Assembly (NCBI RefSeq): GCF_002079055.1
Contig: NC_047488.1
Coordinates: forward strand, 248,001-312,000
Direction: 5' to 3'
Length of the DNA: 64,000 bases
Source: Saccharomyces paradoxus
Taxonomy: Eukaryota > Ascomycota > Saccharomycetes > Saccharomycetales > Saccharomycetaceae
Shown: positions 19,492 to 29,147 of the stretch, piece after piece
Numbering within the stretch: position 1 is the first letter of the stretch
Layout: each line of letters opens with the position of its first letter
Translations under genes and position numbers: made by a program
The notes under the pieces: generated by a model
Database searches by the model: none
Seen by the model: the letters and a program-made list of their open reading frames with translations, nothing else
What the model was told of the DNA's origin: nothing

Positions 19492-21138
19492 CTACTCGTC
19501 TGTATACGAAGATTTTGCACGTAGTGACGGCCCATATTTATAAAGTACGAATGGTATAATAGCTAAACCTAAAGTGAAAAATCCCACCAAGGAAGAACCC
19601 CATGCCACCGGATAGTTCTTAGTAGCTAAATTGTCATACATTGCTTTACCAAATAACGGAAATGCACAGGCAAAGGAGGCTCGACAGAAACTATTGCCTG
19701 CAAAAACGGATGCAACGTACTTTGGATAGCATGTAGCTAAATATGCAAAAGTAGCTTGGAAAATATTAAAGACAGCCAAAACAAAAAAAACTTCCGAGAT
19801 AACTGGCAAAATCCAATGAACTCGAGCAGTCCAACCGAACAAGAATAAAGACAGCGGCAGACACCAGCAGACGCACATTGCCACGATTAAAAAAGCTTCC
19901 GGGGTGAACGTGCCATTTTTAAAACGTGGTACAATAATCTTCATGTTTAAAATACCAAATAGGCCATACGCAAACACGCAGCCAACGCAGAACCCCATAT
20001 AGGCCAAACCTACTTCAACCAAGGTGAAGTGGTAGATACCGGTAAATACAATAGGGAAAGCTTCAAAGAATAAGTAGAAACAACCGTAAGCAATAGCGAT
20101 ATAGAGATCAAAAGCCAATATTGCGGGCTCCTTGACAATCATTTTGAAAGGCCTATACAAAGTATTGATCAAAAAAGTCCTTGCATCAACTTCCCTATCC
20201 AGTTTATCCTGTTCAGTATAGTACCTCTCATCACCTGTTTCTTTTCTCAATTTTAAAGCACGGCGGTACAAAATATTATGGTGTTGTGTTTCAGGGAAGA
20301 AAAATGCCAACAACGTAAAAGTAGCAGCACTTAACCACATTAGTAGCCAAAATATAAATCGCCAATTCTTAGCATCGACCATTGCAGCGCCTAGTAGGGG
20401 AGCCAAGACTGGTGCAGCAACAGCGCCGGCTGACCACATGCCCAAAACAAGAGGAACCATCTCTGGTGAAATGATATCTGCTACTGTACCACCACCAGTG
20501 GCCAACGACGGGCTGCACAGTATACCACTGATGAAACGCATAACGATTAAACCGCCAATATTGTGCACAGTAGCACAACCAACTTGAAAGATCATAAAAA
20601 AAAACAAAGTTACCATATATAGATTCAGACGACCATAGCGTGCAATTTCTGATAGCGGTGAAAATATGATGGGACCCAGACCATAGCCAAGGACATATAA
20701 AGAAAGATTTAAAGTTGCCACCACATGACCAACGTGGAACTCTTCTTGAATATTTTCCTGCCCAGGTGTATAAATGGAGGATCCCATGTACGTGACGCAA
20801 GTAAGTAACATGATTTGGAATACGACCAATGATTTTTTCAGTAGGGGCCAATTTTGTGGGTTCTCAGGGTCAGTGGGGCCATTCCAATCTACTCTGAAAG
20901 GATCATTTTTTTCGATCCGTGAGCTACTAGAGTCTGAACTAGCAGAGGTTTCAGAGCTCGATGTATCAGGACCGCATTCTATATCATAATTGGGTTTAGA
21001 CTCTTTTTTGTCAGTATCTTCGGGTTTTCTACTTTCATCTTCACGGGAAATCTGTAAAGTTTCTATGTTAGACACTATACCAAAATATTCTAAAAGGTCA
21101 ACGACAATAGTATGTCTGTATGTTGAAGTGTATACCAT
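19492..21138 (-). CDS. FLR1: Multidrug/H+ antiporter Flr1 (fluconazole, benomyl resistance)
   Basis: A 548-residue plasma-membrane transporter of the major facilitator superfamily, DHA1 group. A Ser/Asp-rich cytosolic N-terminus of about 95 residues precedes 12 predicted membrane helices, starting at LLKKSLVVFQIMLLTCVTYM. The loop ARYGRLNLYMVT between helices 2 and 3 is the MFS motif A region, and the central loop after helix 6 is charged. Length matches S. cerevisiae Flr1. Three Yap1-type sites upstream (21276-21282, 21295-21301, 21499-21505) fit its known induction by Yap1 under drug and oxidative stress. Confidence 0.96.
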   Translation of the reverse strand: MVYTSTYRHTIVVDLLEYFGIVSNIETLQISREDESRKPEDTDKKESKPNYDIECGPDTSSSETSASSDSSSSRIEKNDPFRVDWNGPTDPENPQNWPLLKKSLVVFQIMLLTCVTYMGSSIYTPGQENIQEEFHVGHVVATLNLSLYVLGYGLGPIIFSPLSEIARYGRLNLYMVTLFFFMIFQVGCATVHNIGGLIVMRFISGILCSPSLATGGGTVADIISPEMVPLVLGMWSAGAVAAPVLAPLLGAAMVDAKNWRFIFWLLMWLSAATFTLLAFFFPETQHHNILYRRALKLRKETGDERYYTEQDKLDREVDARTFLINTLYRPFKMIVKEPAILAFDLYIAIAYGCFYLFFEAFPIVFTGIYHFTLVEVGLAYMGFCVGCVFAYGLFGILNMKIIVPRFKNGTFTPEAFLIVAMCVCWCLPLSLFLFGWTARVHWILPVISEVFFVLAVFNIFQATFAYLATCYPKYVASVFAGNSFCRASFACAFPLFGKAMYDNLATKNYPVAWGSSLVGFFTLGLAIIPFVLYKYGPSLRAKSSYTDE

Positions 21139-21273
21139 AGCGGAGGTTGTTGTTCTATAATTTCTTTTTTATAATATTCTCACCAGAATGGTCAAGACGG
21201 TATGACGATGTAAATTCAACCTCATAAAGAACTGTTTAAATGCAATTCTCGCTTCTTTCTTGTCCTGCTTTTA

Positions 21274-21303
21274 TCTGACTAATTATCTCGTCCATTAGTC
21301 AGA
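21274..21303. promoter_or_regulatory. Palindromic pair of Yap1 response elements upstream of FLR1
   Basis: TCTGACTAAT (21274-21283) and ATTAGTCAGA (21294-21303) form perfect 10-bp inverted arms around a 10-nt spacer. Each arm contains the Yap1 recognition element TGACTAA (21276-21282 and, inverted, 21295-21301). A third element, TTAGTAA, is at 21499-21505. FLR1 in S. cerevisiae is a known Yap1 target with three such sites, so conservation supports function. The distance from the FLR1 ATG is about 140-165 bp for the pair. Confidence 0.8.
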
Positions 21304-22065
21304 TTTGTGATGCCAATCGTACTCAAATGTATGACATCGTGTCCCTCTTTAACACTGTTATCGCTCCTTACCTAAGCAGATATCCTTTTTTTTTCTTTGC
21401 ATTTCCCTTCTATTCCATTTCAATTTCTTCACAGTTTTCCCGGAAAAACGTTTATGCGAAATATTTTTAGAGAAAAGCGCCGCAGAGCGGTTCTTGACTT
21501 AGTAATCACCATCACAAAGTACTTCAAATGAAGAAATGAACTTTAAAGAAACTTTTATACCGAAGGGTTCTTTCCGCGCATATACGCGGTGACGTGTGTG
21601 AGCATCAGATGTCTAGCATAATATGTTGCAGAAATTATACCAATAAATAGTGTTTTCTTCGTTCTTGTTAGAATTGTGATTGCCTGTTCACCTTTGCATT
21701 CACCTTTGTCTTCTGCTCTAAATTGGATAGCGCCACCCGTAATTGTACCAACTTTTTTTAGTTACAAGCATCGCTGTTCCTTTGATCGTTAATAAGTACT
21801 TTCATTCGACCTGCTCTCTCTGCTCTCAGATCTTAATGGGAAATGATTCCATATTGTCTGTGTGGAAAGCCTAAACTAAAAATCCTGTATCATTGATTTT
21901 ACCGTATCAGTAATTGAAGGTATAGTTTATTTTATCTACCCATATTTTCTAATTTATGTATGTAGAGTGCGCTTTTTGCTGATCGAAATTCTTTCACCAT
22001 TGTTTATTTTTTTTCCTTGTGTTCCCAATTCTCTCTCTACCTCAACTTATTTTTAAAAATCCAAA

Positions 22066-22082
22066 TACGAAACATAAATATA
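22066..22082 (-). other. Candidate ARS consensus near HHF1 (possible H4 ARS)
   Basis: Read on the minus strand, this 17-mer matches the extended ARS consensus WWWWTTTAYRTTTWGTT at 15 of 17 positions by hand count; the mismatches are W14 and the last T. It is in AT-rich DNA about 300 bp beyond the HHF1 stop. An ARS (the H4 ARS, ARS209) is known just 3' of HHF1 in S. cerevisiae. A 17-mer of this quality is common in AT-rich yeast DNA, so this is a suggestion only. Confidence 0.25.
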
Positions 22083-22378
22083 AACAAACACACAGTGAAT
22101 TCTCAAAATTATTCTATAATTGAAAGAAAGGAGGTGCGTGAAGGTGACCAAAGTATACGCAGACAGCTTTTATTTTGAATGCAAGTTTAGTCAGGAGCAG
22201 CAAAAAACAATCAAACTGTTTAAACCCAATTAAAATTAAATACCCTTTATATGTTTATAATTATACATATTTCTCCTAAACCCGCTATAATACACTCATA
22301 TTTATAGAAGAAAACCGGGCAGTTGAATATGAATCCCAAAAAATATGTTTGTTACCGCTTTTTTTAGAATTAGCTAAA

Positions 22379-23748
<1,370 letters not shown>

Positions 23749-24110
23749 TTTTGTTGATCGTCGTCAGTTTTAGTAAAAACGAACAAAAACACAATAAAAT
23801 ATAAATCAATATATTTAGGTTTACTGGGTTCTTTAACAGTTGTATAATAGTTATTTTTTATTATAAGAATATAGGTTTTAATAAAAAAAAGGGTTCTATT
23901 TAATTTATTTTATTCTTGGTCTTTGCTCTCAAAGAGCTGGACCGTGAAAGAAGGGGGAGACTCATGGATTCCCATGTAGTAAGAGCATAGTGCGGCAGAA
24001 AGAAATTCATTCATGAACCAGTTATATAATCGATATTTAGTTACGTATTAAAGAATTGGAGCCGCATACATGGCGTGCGTCTCATTTTCGATTTAAAATA
24101 TTTTAGTATT
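23749..24110. terminator. Convergent HHT1/IPP1 3' region
   Basis: 362 bp between the HHT1 and IPP1 stop codons. It contains AT-rich efficiency and positioning elements (TATATTTA near 23809, TTATTTTTTATTATAAG near 23852, A-runs) suitable for 3' end formation of both genes. No gene was seen. Confidence 0.5.
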
Positions 24111-24974
24111 TTAAACAGAACCAGAGATGAAGAACCATTTGTCAATAGACCTGTCAATTGGAGCATCAGCCTTTGGAGAAGCTGGTGGGACAGCATCAGA
24201 GGCAGATTTAGAGTAGGTTGGGGTGTCAGGCAAAGTAACATTGGTCAAATCAATACCCTTGTTGTCAGAAGACTTACCGGCAATCAATTGTTTCCAGGAT
24301 TCGTGAGTTTCCTTGATAATATCCAAAGCGTACTTCTTGTTCTTAGCTTCACCAGAGAAGGCAAATTGGTTTTCTGGCTTACCATCTGGAATTTTGTAAA
24401 TTCTGAACCATTCGTTGGTAGCTCTCAATAGACCTGGGAAGTATTTCTCAACATCCTCAATGTCATTCAATTTTGGAGCTAATGGGTCGTTAATATCAAT
24501 GGCAATAACTTTCCAATCGGTCTCACCTTCATCCAATAATGCCATGACACCTAAAGCCTTAACTTGCTTGACTTGACCAGTGTAAGCAATAGTTTCACCA
24601 ATTTCCAAAACATCAATTGGATCGTTGTCACCAACTGCCTTAGTTTCTGGGTGGCTTACGTTTGGGTCTTCCCAAGTTTGTGGGAAAGCACCGTAGTTGT
24701 GAATGTAACCATGGTGAGGGAAACAGTTTCTAACGAATCTCAACTTGCCTTTCTTGGTGTCTTGAATGATTGGGTTCAAAGTTTCTTCCTTGGTGATTTC
24801 TAACTTGGCGTTGGTCCAACGTGGAATCTCAACAACCATGTTGAAAATGTTGTTTTCCTTGTCAGCGTACAAGGGAATGTCGTGGAAGGCAGAAACTGGC
24901 TTACCATCCTTTTCGATATAAACTTTGTATTCCAAGGTGTTCTTGGCACCAATTTGTCTGGTAGTGTAGGTCAT
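24111..24974 (-). CDS. IPP1: Cytosolic inorganic pyrophosphatase Ipp1
   Basis: A 287-residue family I pyrophosphatase, an essential enzyme that hydrolyses pyrophosphate and drives biosynthetic reactions. The signature DNDPID at residues 116-121 supplies metal-binding aspartates. Conserved [10 protein letters not shown] at about 51-60 and [15 protein letters not shown] at 81-95 are also intact. The frame continues 27 codons upstream, but its first codon is TTG. The ATG at 24974 (MTYTTRQIG) gives the known length and start. Codon use is strongly biased, consistent with abundance. Confidence 0.97.
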   Translation of the reverse strand: MTYTTRQIGAKNTLEYKVYIEKDGKPVSAFHDIPLYADKENNIFNMVVEIPRWTNAKLEITKEETLNPIIQDTKKGKLRFVRNCFPHHGYIHNYGAFPQTWEDPNVSHPETKAVGDNDPIDVLEIGETIAYTGQVKQVKALGVMALLDEGETDWKVIAIDINDPLAPKLNDIEDVEKYFPGLLRATNEWFRIYKIPDGKPENQFAFSGEAKNKKYALDIIKETHESWKQLIAGKSSDNKGIDLTNVTLPDTPTYSKSASDAVPPASPKADAPIDRSIDKWFFISGSV

Positions 24975-25664
24975 TAGTAAATTGCGTGGCGGGATATCCT
25001 GTTCTATAGATCTAAGGGACAACAAATCAAAATTGATGATTAAGAAAGTATTCAAAAATAAGTTGTAAATGAACTAACTTTCCTAACTTCGACGCGACCT
25101 TAAAATGTCGAAAAAAAACGAGAAAAAGTCATCATGAGATTATCGTACCTAATGACTGTGGCTTCTCCCATCAACCTTAGCGTCTGCGATGACGATATTT
25201 TGCAGGGCAGTCAAATCCGTTTGAATAGTGCGCCACACAGGGATAATAATAGCACATTGGCATCTCCTTCATGAACGAAACTCTTTTACCTGGGCTTCAA
25301 AGCCCCCCAACCTTTTAGTTACACAAAATTCGGCGGCCAAATCATGATATTAGATTGATGGGTAATGTAGCGTTCAGTAAAACGGTTCCTATGTATTACT
25401 ATAACGTGGGTGGGGAGGACCACGTTCTTAGAGAAGAGTAATCATTTTAGCAGATTATTTTCACGTTTTTCAACTCATGAACTCATGTTCAAAGGTACAA
25501 TATATTGCCCTTTCTTCAAAGTATCCGAATGATTTGAACCCGCACTCTGAGGGAGCCATCAAATTCTATTGAGCGACTTCGAATTGAGCAATCCAATTAA
25601 ATCAGCCTTTAGTGCCATATTTCTCCTTGTATCTATTGTTTACTTCTTCCTTGTATCTTGTATA
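24975..25664. promoter_or_regulatory. IPP1 upstream region
   Basis: 690 bp between IPP1 and the delta LTR. It should hold the IPP1 promoter. GC-rich islands occur (for example GGGTGGGGAGG near 25410), but I cannot assign a factor. S. cerevisiae has a dubious ORF (YBR012C) in this region; I see no good coding equivalent. Confidence 0.4.
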
Positions 25665-25992
25665 TGAGAATTATAGGAATAAGATAATTGTTGGGATTCC
25701 ATTGTTTTCAAAGGCTGTAATATTAGGTACACAGAATATATTAGAAGTTCTTCTCGAGGATATAGGAATCCACAAAAGGAAATCGATAGTTCTACATATT
25801 GTTATTAATTTATCTTCTTTCTTTTTATATGTTGTCATTCATTATCCTATTACATTTATCAATCCTTGCATTTCAGCTTCCATTAGATTGGATGACTGTT
25901 TCTCAATCTTTATGCCATCCTCTTACACCGCATGTCATATAATAGTAACATGAGTGCTGCGAAATAGATGATATTAGAATTTCATTCCAACA
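25665..25992 (-). mobile_element. Solo delta LTR (Ty1/Ty2 family), relic
   Basis: The 328-bp segment reads, on the minus strand, from TGTTGGAAT to TTCTCA, the delta LTR termini. Internally it has the delta-type CTCGAGAAGAACTTCTA segment and the ATGGAATCCCAACAATTATC region, where the Ty1 gag start lies within the LTR. The length is that of a complete delta. No internal Ty sequence adjoins it, so it is a solo LTR left by LTR-LTR recombination. The 5 bp on each side (GTATA and AAGTT) do not match, so the target duplication is lost or the flanks were rearranged; this suggests it is not recent. Confidence 0.85.
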
Positions 25993-26208
25993 AAGTTCCA
26001 TATATATCCATATATATATATATTTCACGAGGATAATGAGTTAAAATACTATGTAAAGGTATTGTGGTTCATTTTTCTTTTATCAATTTTTATCCAAGTT
26101 TTTCTGATCTATAACATGTCGAATACACTTTTTCGAACTATAACCGCCAACAAATTTATCTTATAGACGAGAAACACTTTTATGATATCGATGTTCCACA
26201 CCTACTGC

Positions 26209-26640
26209 CTATAACACCATATTTTCACTATTATAGCATATACCATTTTTGTAACCAATGTGTTGTTGTAATTCTCCGCAAGGCATATCCCAGATATTCT
26301 TATATGGCCCATTTCTACTTCGTTGAAGCCTCACATCAAAAGAGCAATCTTGAGATAATTTCAAAACCACACACATCGCTGCAGTTTTATCATATCTTTC
26401 ATCACTGATGCAATAATTAAGTGACGAAATCACATCATTATTAACAGCTGTGCTATTATTATAATCAAAACAAGCTGAATTTGATGCAAATATATATTCC
26501 CATTCAGTGCCGTTTCTTTCGAATTTATAGAAATTACTTCTTTGTAGGTAATTCTTCTGGCTTACTTTGATCTTATTCATGTTAAAGTAATTCACGGTTA
26601 AAAACAATTGATAAAAAACATTCTGTATAAGCGTCTCCAT
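26209..26640 (-). CDS. Orphan ORF, unknown, Cys/Asn-rich (143 codons)
   Basis: An ATG-initiated minus-strand frame of 143 codons with no family I recognise. It is rich in Asn, Ser and Tyr, with six cysteines and a possible glycosylation sequon (NNST), which suggests a secreted or luminal domain. It lies close to the neighbouring frame at 26665-27162. The two may be independent or remnants of one decayed gene. S. cerevisiae has a poorly characterised gene, YBR013C, near here, but I cannot confirm homology. Coding status is uncertain. Confidence 0.35.
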   Translation of the reverse strand: METLIQNVFYQLFLTVNYFNMNKIKVSQKNYLQRSNFYKFERNGTEWEYIFASNSACFDYNNSTAVNNDVISSLNYCISDERYDKTAAMCVVLKLSQDCSFDVRLQRSRNGPYKNIWDMPCGELQQHIGYKNGICYNSENMVL

Positions 26641-26664
26641 TCTGTGATAAAGGTTCTTGTTTAC

Positions 26665-27162
26665 TTATAAATTAAATGAATTTTCAAGGGTATTATCAAA
26701 GGCCCTAGTAACATTGGTAATAATATATGGACACGAAGAATTCTTCGTATAATCGCATGCATTATTACTTAACATATTTCCAGTTGAATAATTCATTGAA
26801 AGAGCATCTGACCCACAAAATAGCGCAGATTTTGCTAAAGTGCTATTAATTTGAACACTATTATGAGAGAGAGTTACCCCTTCAATACCCTTTTGCGTAC
26901 TATTTTCAAGACATGCATAGCTGCCCAATGGAAATGCACCTAGGATACATATCCTGAATAAGGGATGTATCATTATGAGGTTAAGTGGCCTAATAACGCA
27001 GTTAATACGGATCCTTGTACTATTAAGTCTATCTCTGAAAATTAACTTAAGAAGCGAGGCTATGTAGATTAGTGTTGATGTATATGTGTATGTTGTCATG
27101 GTGTAGCTGTGGTTGTTATAGATTATCTCAGATTTGTGATACTCTGTAAGTGGCGGCCTCAT
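26665..27162 (-). CDS. Orphan ORF, unknown, with signal-peptide-like segment (165 codons)
   Basis: An ATG-initiated minus-strand frame of 165 codons. An internal Met at about residue 64 (MIHPLFRICILGAFPLGSYA) starts a segment that looks like a signal peptide, so the real start may be there, at 26973. What follows has several NxS/T sequons and cysteines, fitting an extracellular domain. Family not recognised; a relation to S. cerevisiae YBR013C is possible from position only. It could be part of a decayed gene together with the neighbouring frame. Confidence 0.35.
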   Translation of the reverse strand: MRPPLTEYHKSEIIYNNHSYTMTTYTYTSTLIYIASLLKLIFRDRLNSTRIRINCVIRPLNLIMIHPLFRICILGAFPLGSYACLENSTQKGIEGVTLSHNSVQINSTLAKSALFCGSDALSMNYSTGNMLSNNACDYTKNSSCPYIITNVTRAFDNTLENSFNL

Positions 27163-27235
27163 TTTGTCTCTCCTTAAATACGAAATTTTGCGAGCTAAAG
27201 ATTTATTCTCATCAACAAATCAAGTAACAATTGGC

Positions 27236-27374
27236 CATGATCAACAATGAAATCCCAACAACTATCTCAAAATTCACCCATTTCTCAAACACCGTATATG
27301 ATAATATATTGATAATATAACTATTAGTTGATAGACGATAGTGGATTTTTATTCCAACAATTTTTATTCCAACA
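27236..27374. mobile_element. Rearranged delta LTR fragments in opposite orientations, relic
   Basis: 27236-27287 matches the 3' end of a delta LTR in plus orientation (ATCAACAATGAAATCCCAAC to TTCTCA). It is joined directly to 27288-27374, the 5' part of a delta LTR in minus orientation (ending ATTCCAACA). The terminal 15 bp ATTTTTATTCCAACA occurs twice in tandem (27345-27359 and 27360-27374). These are broken pieces of Ty1/Ty2-type LTRs from nested insertion or recombination beside the tRNA gene. I cannot count the events exactly. Confidence 0.75.
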
Positions 27375-27483
27375 CTAGGAAACCACAATCCAAGATGAGA
27401 TAAATATAGAGGAAAATACAAATTTTAGTTTAGATCTGAAGTTACCTTAACATTTGAATAAGCAAATTCGCTATGTGACTCTC

Positions 27484-27826
27484 TGTTGTATTACGGGCTC
27501 GAGTAATACCGGATGTCTTGACAATCCTAAAGTCGTTTAGGAGAGTAACTTGTTGTCAGACTTATTATTATCGTGATTCACAGAATGTTACTTATCCTAT
27601 ATAATCTATATAAGATCTGAATCTAACTAAAGGGTGGAATCGCGGAATCTCGGATCTAAACTAATTGTTCAGGTATTTATACGTTTGGTTGGTTTGGTTC
27701 ATCTTAGGCAAGTAGGTTGCCTAGTATACTTAATCTTGTCTATTGTTTCGTACGTGTTTCATACATGTTTTATGTCTAGGTTGGTAAATCTAGTAATGCT
27801 GAGGTATCTCATCTTGAGATACAACA
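27484..27826 (-). mobile_element. Solo sigma LTR (Ty3 family) with intact target duplication
   Basis: A 343-bp element with the 8-bp terminal inverted repeats TGTTGTAT and ATACAACA typical of Ty3 sigma. It is flanked by a perfect 5-bp duplication CTCTC (27479-27483 and 27827-27831). The internal GTATAAATACCTGAACAATT segment (minus strand) is the sigma TATA region. It ends 16 bp before the mature tRNA-Thr start, the known Ty3 integration position at the Pol III start site. No internal Ty3 DNA is present, so it is a solo LTR. The intact termini and duplication suggest it is younger than the delta pieces beside it. Confidence 0.93.
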
Positions 27827-27842
27827 CTCTCACATCAAAAAT

Positions 27843-27915
27843 GCTTCTATGGCCAAGTTGGTAAGGCGCCACACTAGTAATGTGGAGATCATCGGTTCAA
27901 ATCCGATTGGAAGCA
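27843..27915 (+). tRNA. tT(AGU)B: tRNA-Thr (anticodon AGU), no intron
   Basis: 73 nt starting GCTTCTATGG and ending TTGGAAGCA. The acceptor stem GCTTCTA pairs with TGGAAGC (one G-T). The anticodon stem-loop CCACACTAGTAATGTGG holds AGT; the T arm has GGTTCAAATCC (B box) and the D arm has GGCCAAGTTGG (A box). A run of seven T at 27916-27922 ends Pol III transcription. Its place just upstream of GRX7 matches tT(AGU)B of S. cerevisiae. The gene explains the cluster of Ty LTRs on its 5' side. Confidence 0.97.
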
Positions 27916-28189
27916 TTTTTTTGAGTACTGAAAAATTAAGCTAATCACCGAATTCATGTTATATATATGCTTGACTATACAAATTACAGGCTTCTTCTCA
28001 TATTTTTCTGCTCCAGGTTAACCTACTTTGGACAGTCCAAAAGGCTTATGGTGTCCATATGAAATGCCTAAAACAGATGGCCAATATTTAATTTTTTTCC
28101 TTACTACATTTAAATCTGTATACTACCTAAATATCCTCTTTCGCTACTGTGGGAGAAGAAGAAGAATAACTCTCAGCTTATAATCTGAT

Positions 28190-28801
28190 CTAGGCACTCT
28201 CAGATTGCGAATTAGCTTTTACAGTAAACGCCCCATCGCTCCATTTTTTGAAAGAATCTAGAAGTTCATCATTTTTATGTAACTCTGCTATCTCAGTATA
28301 ACCACCTCTGGAAGTACCACCGATGATAACGTTTGGGACTGTTCTCCTACCAGTGACTTTTTCAATGTGGTCTTGTAGTTCTTTTGTGTGTTCGTGCCTA
28401 TCCAATTCTACAACGTGGTAAGATGGAGAAAACGTGTACGAATTAGTCAACAAAGCTTTCAGTTTTTTGCTATATGGGCAGCCAGTCTTGCTAAATACAA
28501 TCATGGGTGACTGTTCCATTATTTTGTTGTATTCTGCAGCGGCATCAAATTCAGCGTCCTCACTATTTTTATCAACTTCTTCGGCCTCCTTATCTTGTGT
28601 ATTTACTGTATCATGGACAGGTTGGTGAGTACCAGGTGCATTTCCTGAATTGTCAAACGTCACCAATGAATCAGGATGGTGAGTAGTAATACTTTCGTTG
28701 ACGTTAGCATTCGAATTCCTTAACACCAAAAACACAACGATCACTAATAAATTAGTTATGACCAAAACTCTCACGTTTCTTTTATTTATAACGATAGCCA
28801 T
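28190..28801 (-). CDS. GRX7: Monothiol glutaredoxin Grx7 of the early secretory pathway
   Basis: A 203-residue type II membrane protein. A signal anchor at residues about 11-27 (RVLVITNLLVIVVFLVL) holds it in the Golgi/ER membrane. A spacer of about 60 acidic residues follows, then a glutaredoxin domain from about 95. The active site is CPYS at 108-111 with one catalytic cysteine, as in Grx6/Grx7. The TVPNVIIGG glutathione-binding loop (cis-Pro) is at about 154-162. It works in luminal thiol redox balance. Length equals S. cerevisiae Grx7. Confidence 0.96.
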   Translation of the reverse strand: MAIVINKRNVRVLVITNLLVIVVFLVLRNSNANVNESITTHHPDSLVTFDNSGNAPGTHQPVHDTVNTQDKEAEEVDKNSEDAEFDAAAEYNKIMEQSPMIVFSKTGCPYSKKLKALLTNSYTFSPSYHVVELDRHEHTKELQDHIEKVTGRRTVPNVIIGGTSRGGYTEIAELHKNDELLDSFKKWSDGAFTVKANSQSESA

Positions 28802-29147
28802 CTCTAATTTTTTTGATTGTTCTGCTTTTTATCGTAAAAATATTGCCTGTTTCCACTATATGAGCTTTTTCTGAAAACGATATGTTCACATTGGCAAACA
28901 TCCTGCCGAGGGCCTTTCTTGCTTTTTTTTTTTACAGCGCAGTCCCACTTGCAAGTGACGTAACCACAATCCTCAAAGGCACCCAGGATTGTTCATTTTA
29001 TATATCTGTAGTATGGTCATTTTATATGGATTGCGAGAGAAAAATTTTACATAACTGGAAGATAAAATAAATACAACTATGTAAGAAATAATAATAAGAA
29101 TGTAGAAAACGCCAATGGAAGTTGTTCAAACTATGATCCGATCCGTA
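28802..29147. promoter_or_regulatory. GRX7 promoter / MNN2 3' flank
   Basis: 346 bp between two minus-strand genes. It contains T-rich tracts and a near-perfect repeat of TCATTTTATAT (28993 and 29018). Crz1 is known to control GRX7 in S. cerevisiae, but I do not see a clear Crz1 site. No gene found. Confidence 0.35.

Larger units (their letters stand above)
21139..22378. other. FLR1 promoter and HHF1 3' flank
   Basis: A 1.24-kb intergenic region between two minus-strand genes. The half near FLR1 carries the Yap1-type sites listed separately. The half near HHF1 is AT-rich and corresponds to the neighbourhood of the classical histone H4 ARS of S. cerevisiae; a candidate origin motif is at 22066-22082. 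No coding gene was seen. Confidence 0.5.
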
